From: Flavobacteriales bacterium | GTDB taxonomy: Bacteria > Bacteroidota > Bacteroidia > Flavobacteriales > UA16 | Assembly (NCBI GenBank): GCA_018700255.1 | Contig: JABISU010000228.1 | Coordinates: 1-6,874 of the forward strand | DNA length: 6,874 bases | Direction of reading: 5' to 3' | Shown here: piece after piece, positions 5,432 through 6,874 of the stretch | How the letters are laid out: each line of letters starts with the position of its first letter | Position numbering within the stretch: position 1 is the first letter of the stretch | Notes under the pieces: model-generated | Told to the model about the DNA's origin: nothing | Database searches by the model: none | Seen by the model: the letters and a program-made list of their open reading frames with translations, nothing else | Translations under genes and position numbers: made by a program

Positions 5432-6874
5432 ATGAGCCTGATTGATGATTCGCCGAAAGAGGCGTTACAAAAATATTTTGGATTTAAAGAATTCAAAGGA
5501 GAACAAGAGATTGCTATCCGAAGTGTTCTTGAAGGCAAGAACACTTTCGTAATCATGCCTACAGGCGGCGGGAAGTCTATGTGCTATCAGCTTCCTGCCT
5601 TAATGTTAGATGGAGTGGCTCTTGTTGTATCACCTCTAATTGCTCTAATGAAAAATCAGGTTGATGCTTTACGGGGGAATCACGAAGACCCTTCAATAAC
5701 GCATTATCTAAATTCTTCTTTAAATAAAGCGGAGGCTGAAAATGTTAAGTTAGACGTTTCCTCTGGAAGGACGAAAATCCTATATGTAGCCCCTGAAACT
5801 CTAACTAAAGATACAAACATTGAATTTCTGAAATCAGTTAAAATTAGTTTTGTAGCAGTAGATGAAGCTCATTGTATTTCTGAGTGGGGACATGATTTCC
5901 GCCCAGAGTACAGAAGAATACGTCCCATTATTAAGCAAATAGCTGATGTTCCTATTATCGCTTTGACGGCAACAGCGACACCTAAAGTTCAGCAAGATAT
6001 TCAGAAGAACCTTCAGATGGTTGATGCGACTCTAATCAAGTCGTCTTTCAATAGAGAGAATCTTTACTATGAAGTGAAGCCTAAAAAAGATGCTTTGAAA
6101 CAAATAGTTCAGCATTGTATTAGTAATAAAGGGAGGAGTGGAATTATTTACTGTTTAAGTAGAAAGAAAGTTGATCAAATTGCAGAAACATTATCTGTGA
6201 ATGGTGTTAAAGTGTTGCCTTATCACGCTGGAAAAGACACTAAGACTAGAAGCAGAATCCAAGATGCTTTCTTAATGCAAGATGTAGATGTAATCGTAGC
6301 TACAATTGCTTTTGGGATGGGTATAGATAAACCAGATGTTAGGTATGTAATACATTATGATATACCTAAAAGTTTGGAGAGTTATTATCAAGAAACAGGA
6401 CGTGCTGGAAGAGATGGAGGTGACGGCCACTGCATCGCCTTTTATAGTCATAAAGACATAGAAAAACTCGAGAAATTTCTTCAAGGTAAACCCCTTGCTG
6501 AACAAGAAATAGGGTCGCAGCTTCTACAGGAGGTTATGTCATATGCGGAGACTTCAATATCAAGGAGAAAGTTCCTTCTTCATTATTTCGGAGAAGAATT
6601 CGATGAGATAAATGGTCCAGGAGCTAAGAACTGTGACAACACCAGATATCCTAAGCCGCAATATGAAGGTAAGGATGAAATCCTAATGATTTTAGGAGCT
6701 GTTAAGGAACATAAGGAGGATCATAAAATGCAGTTTATATCTGCAGTTTTAATTGGTGAAAGCAATAGAGAGGTAGATGACTATAACGGTCAGAACAGTT
6801 CTTTTTGGAAAAAGGGAAAGGGAAAGCCAGACAGATATTGGAATGGTGTAATACGTCAGGCTTTGGTTTTAGGA
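5432..6874 (+). CDS. recQ: ATP-dependent DNA helicase RecQ family (3' end outside window)
   Basis: RecQ helicases unwind DNA 3' to 5' in recombination and replication-fork repair. The frame stays open for 481 codons to the right edge. ATG at 5432 is chosen because an in-frame TAG lies at 5423-5425 and the homology begins at once. Visible motifs are FKGEQE (21-26, motif 0 with Gln25), Walker A TGGGKS (44-49, Lys48), DEAH (144-147), the RecQ aromatic-rich loop CISEWGHDFRPEY (148-160), LTATAT (178-183) and arginine-finger motif QETGRAGRDG (320-329), so both RecA-like lobes look active. The RecQ C-terminal region follows, with SRRKFLLHYFGEEF (377-390) at the zinc subdomain and the start of the winged helix near 415-481. 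Of the four zinc-ligand cysteines only Cys401 remains; the others read Ser377, Ala398 and Thr404. Any HRDC domain would lie beyond the window. It is divergent from kdsD. Confidence 0.93.
   Translation, partial: MSLIDDSPKEALQKYFGFKEFKGEQEIAIRSVLEGKNTFVIMPTGGGKSMCYQLPALMLDGVALVVSPLIALMKNQVDALRGNHEDPSITHYLNSSLNKAEAENVKLDVSSGRTKILYVAPETLTKDTNIEFLKSVKISFVAVDEAHCISEWGHDFRPEYRRIRPIIKQIADVPIIALTATATPKVQQDIQKNLQMVDATLIKSSFNRENLYYEVKPKKDALKQIVQHCISNKGRSGIIYCLSRKKVDQIAETLSVNGVKVLPYHAGKDTKTRSRIQDAFLMQDVDVIVATIAFGMGIDKPDVRYVIHYDIPKSLESYYQETGRAGRDGGDGHCIAFYSHKDIEKLEKFLQGKPLAEQEIGSQLLQEVMSYAETSISRRKFLLHYFGEEFDEINGPGAKNCDNTRYPKPQYEGKDEILMILGAVKEHKEDHKMQFISAVLIGESNREVDDYNGQNSSFWKKGKGKPDRYWNGVIRQALVLG

Noticed and set aside
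6272..6505. Open frame of 77 codons on the minus strand within recQ.
   Set aside because: Antisense to the conserved second helicase lobe, including the arginine-finger motif; low-complexity Ile/Tyr-rich translation typical of a shadow.
1..6874. CRISPR array, insertion sequence, tRNA, attachment site, defence or toxin-antitoxin cluster.
   Set aside because: No direct repeat arrays, terminal inverted repeats, transposase motifs or tRNA-like folds were found; the window is almost entirely filled by six conserved housekeeping or envelope genes.

Overview
The window looks like chromosomal core sequence from a member of the phylum Bacteroidota, most likely the Flavobacteriales side. The evidence is a DUF5686-type outer-membrane protein with an N-terminal carboxypeptidase-regulatory-like domain (a family essentially confined to Bacteroidota), AT-rich DNA, start codons without Shine-Dalgarno sequences, and sites resembling the Bacteroidota -33 TTTG / -7 TAnnTTTG promoter. 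I recall the gene order recQ / kdsD-tatC-DUF5686-lptB as common in flavobacteria, but could not check that here. Nothing suggests a mobile element, prophage, CRISPR array, RNA gene or recent transfer.

Layout. Positions 1-335 (+) hold the C-terminal half of riboflavin synthase, cut by the window edge. It meets lptB tail to tail, with the two stop codons overlapping by 4 bp. From 5350 down to 332 (-) runs a compact four-gene cluster in transcription order: kdsD (arabinose-5-phosphate isomerase), tatC (twin-arginine translocase), a DUF5686 outer-membrane protein of 815 residues, and lptB (ATPase of the lipopolysaccharide exporter). Intergenic gaps are 9, 9 and 12 bp, so it reads as one operon. 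An 81-bp divergent spacer (5351-5431) carries candidate promoters for both directions. From 5432 to the right edge (+) is a RecQ-family helicase, cut by the window edge after 481 codons.

How the genes work together. Three of the four operon genes bear on the cell envelope in a recognised way. KdsD makes the precursor of Kdo, the inner-core sugar of lipopolysaccharide; LptB powers transport of finished lipopolysaccharide to the outer membrane; TatC exports folded proteins across the inner membrane. The DUF5686 protein, with a signal peptide and a probable C-terminal beta-barrel, sits among them and is the least understood gene here. Riboflavin synthase and RecQ are housekeeping neighbours.

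No spectacular new system is visible. The points most worth a second look are the near-complete loss of the zinc-binding cysteines in RecQ, the uncharacterised DUF5686 gene inside an envelope operon, an A8 slippery tract within that gene, a cysteine pair in the first periplasmic loop of TatC, and the overlapping divergent promoter candidates.
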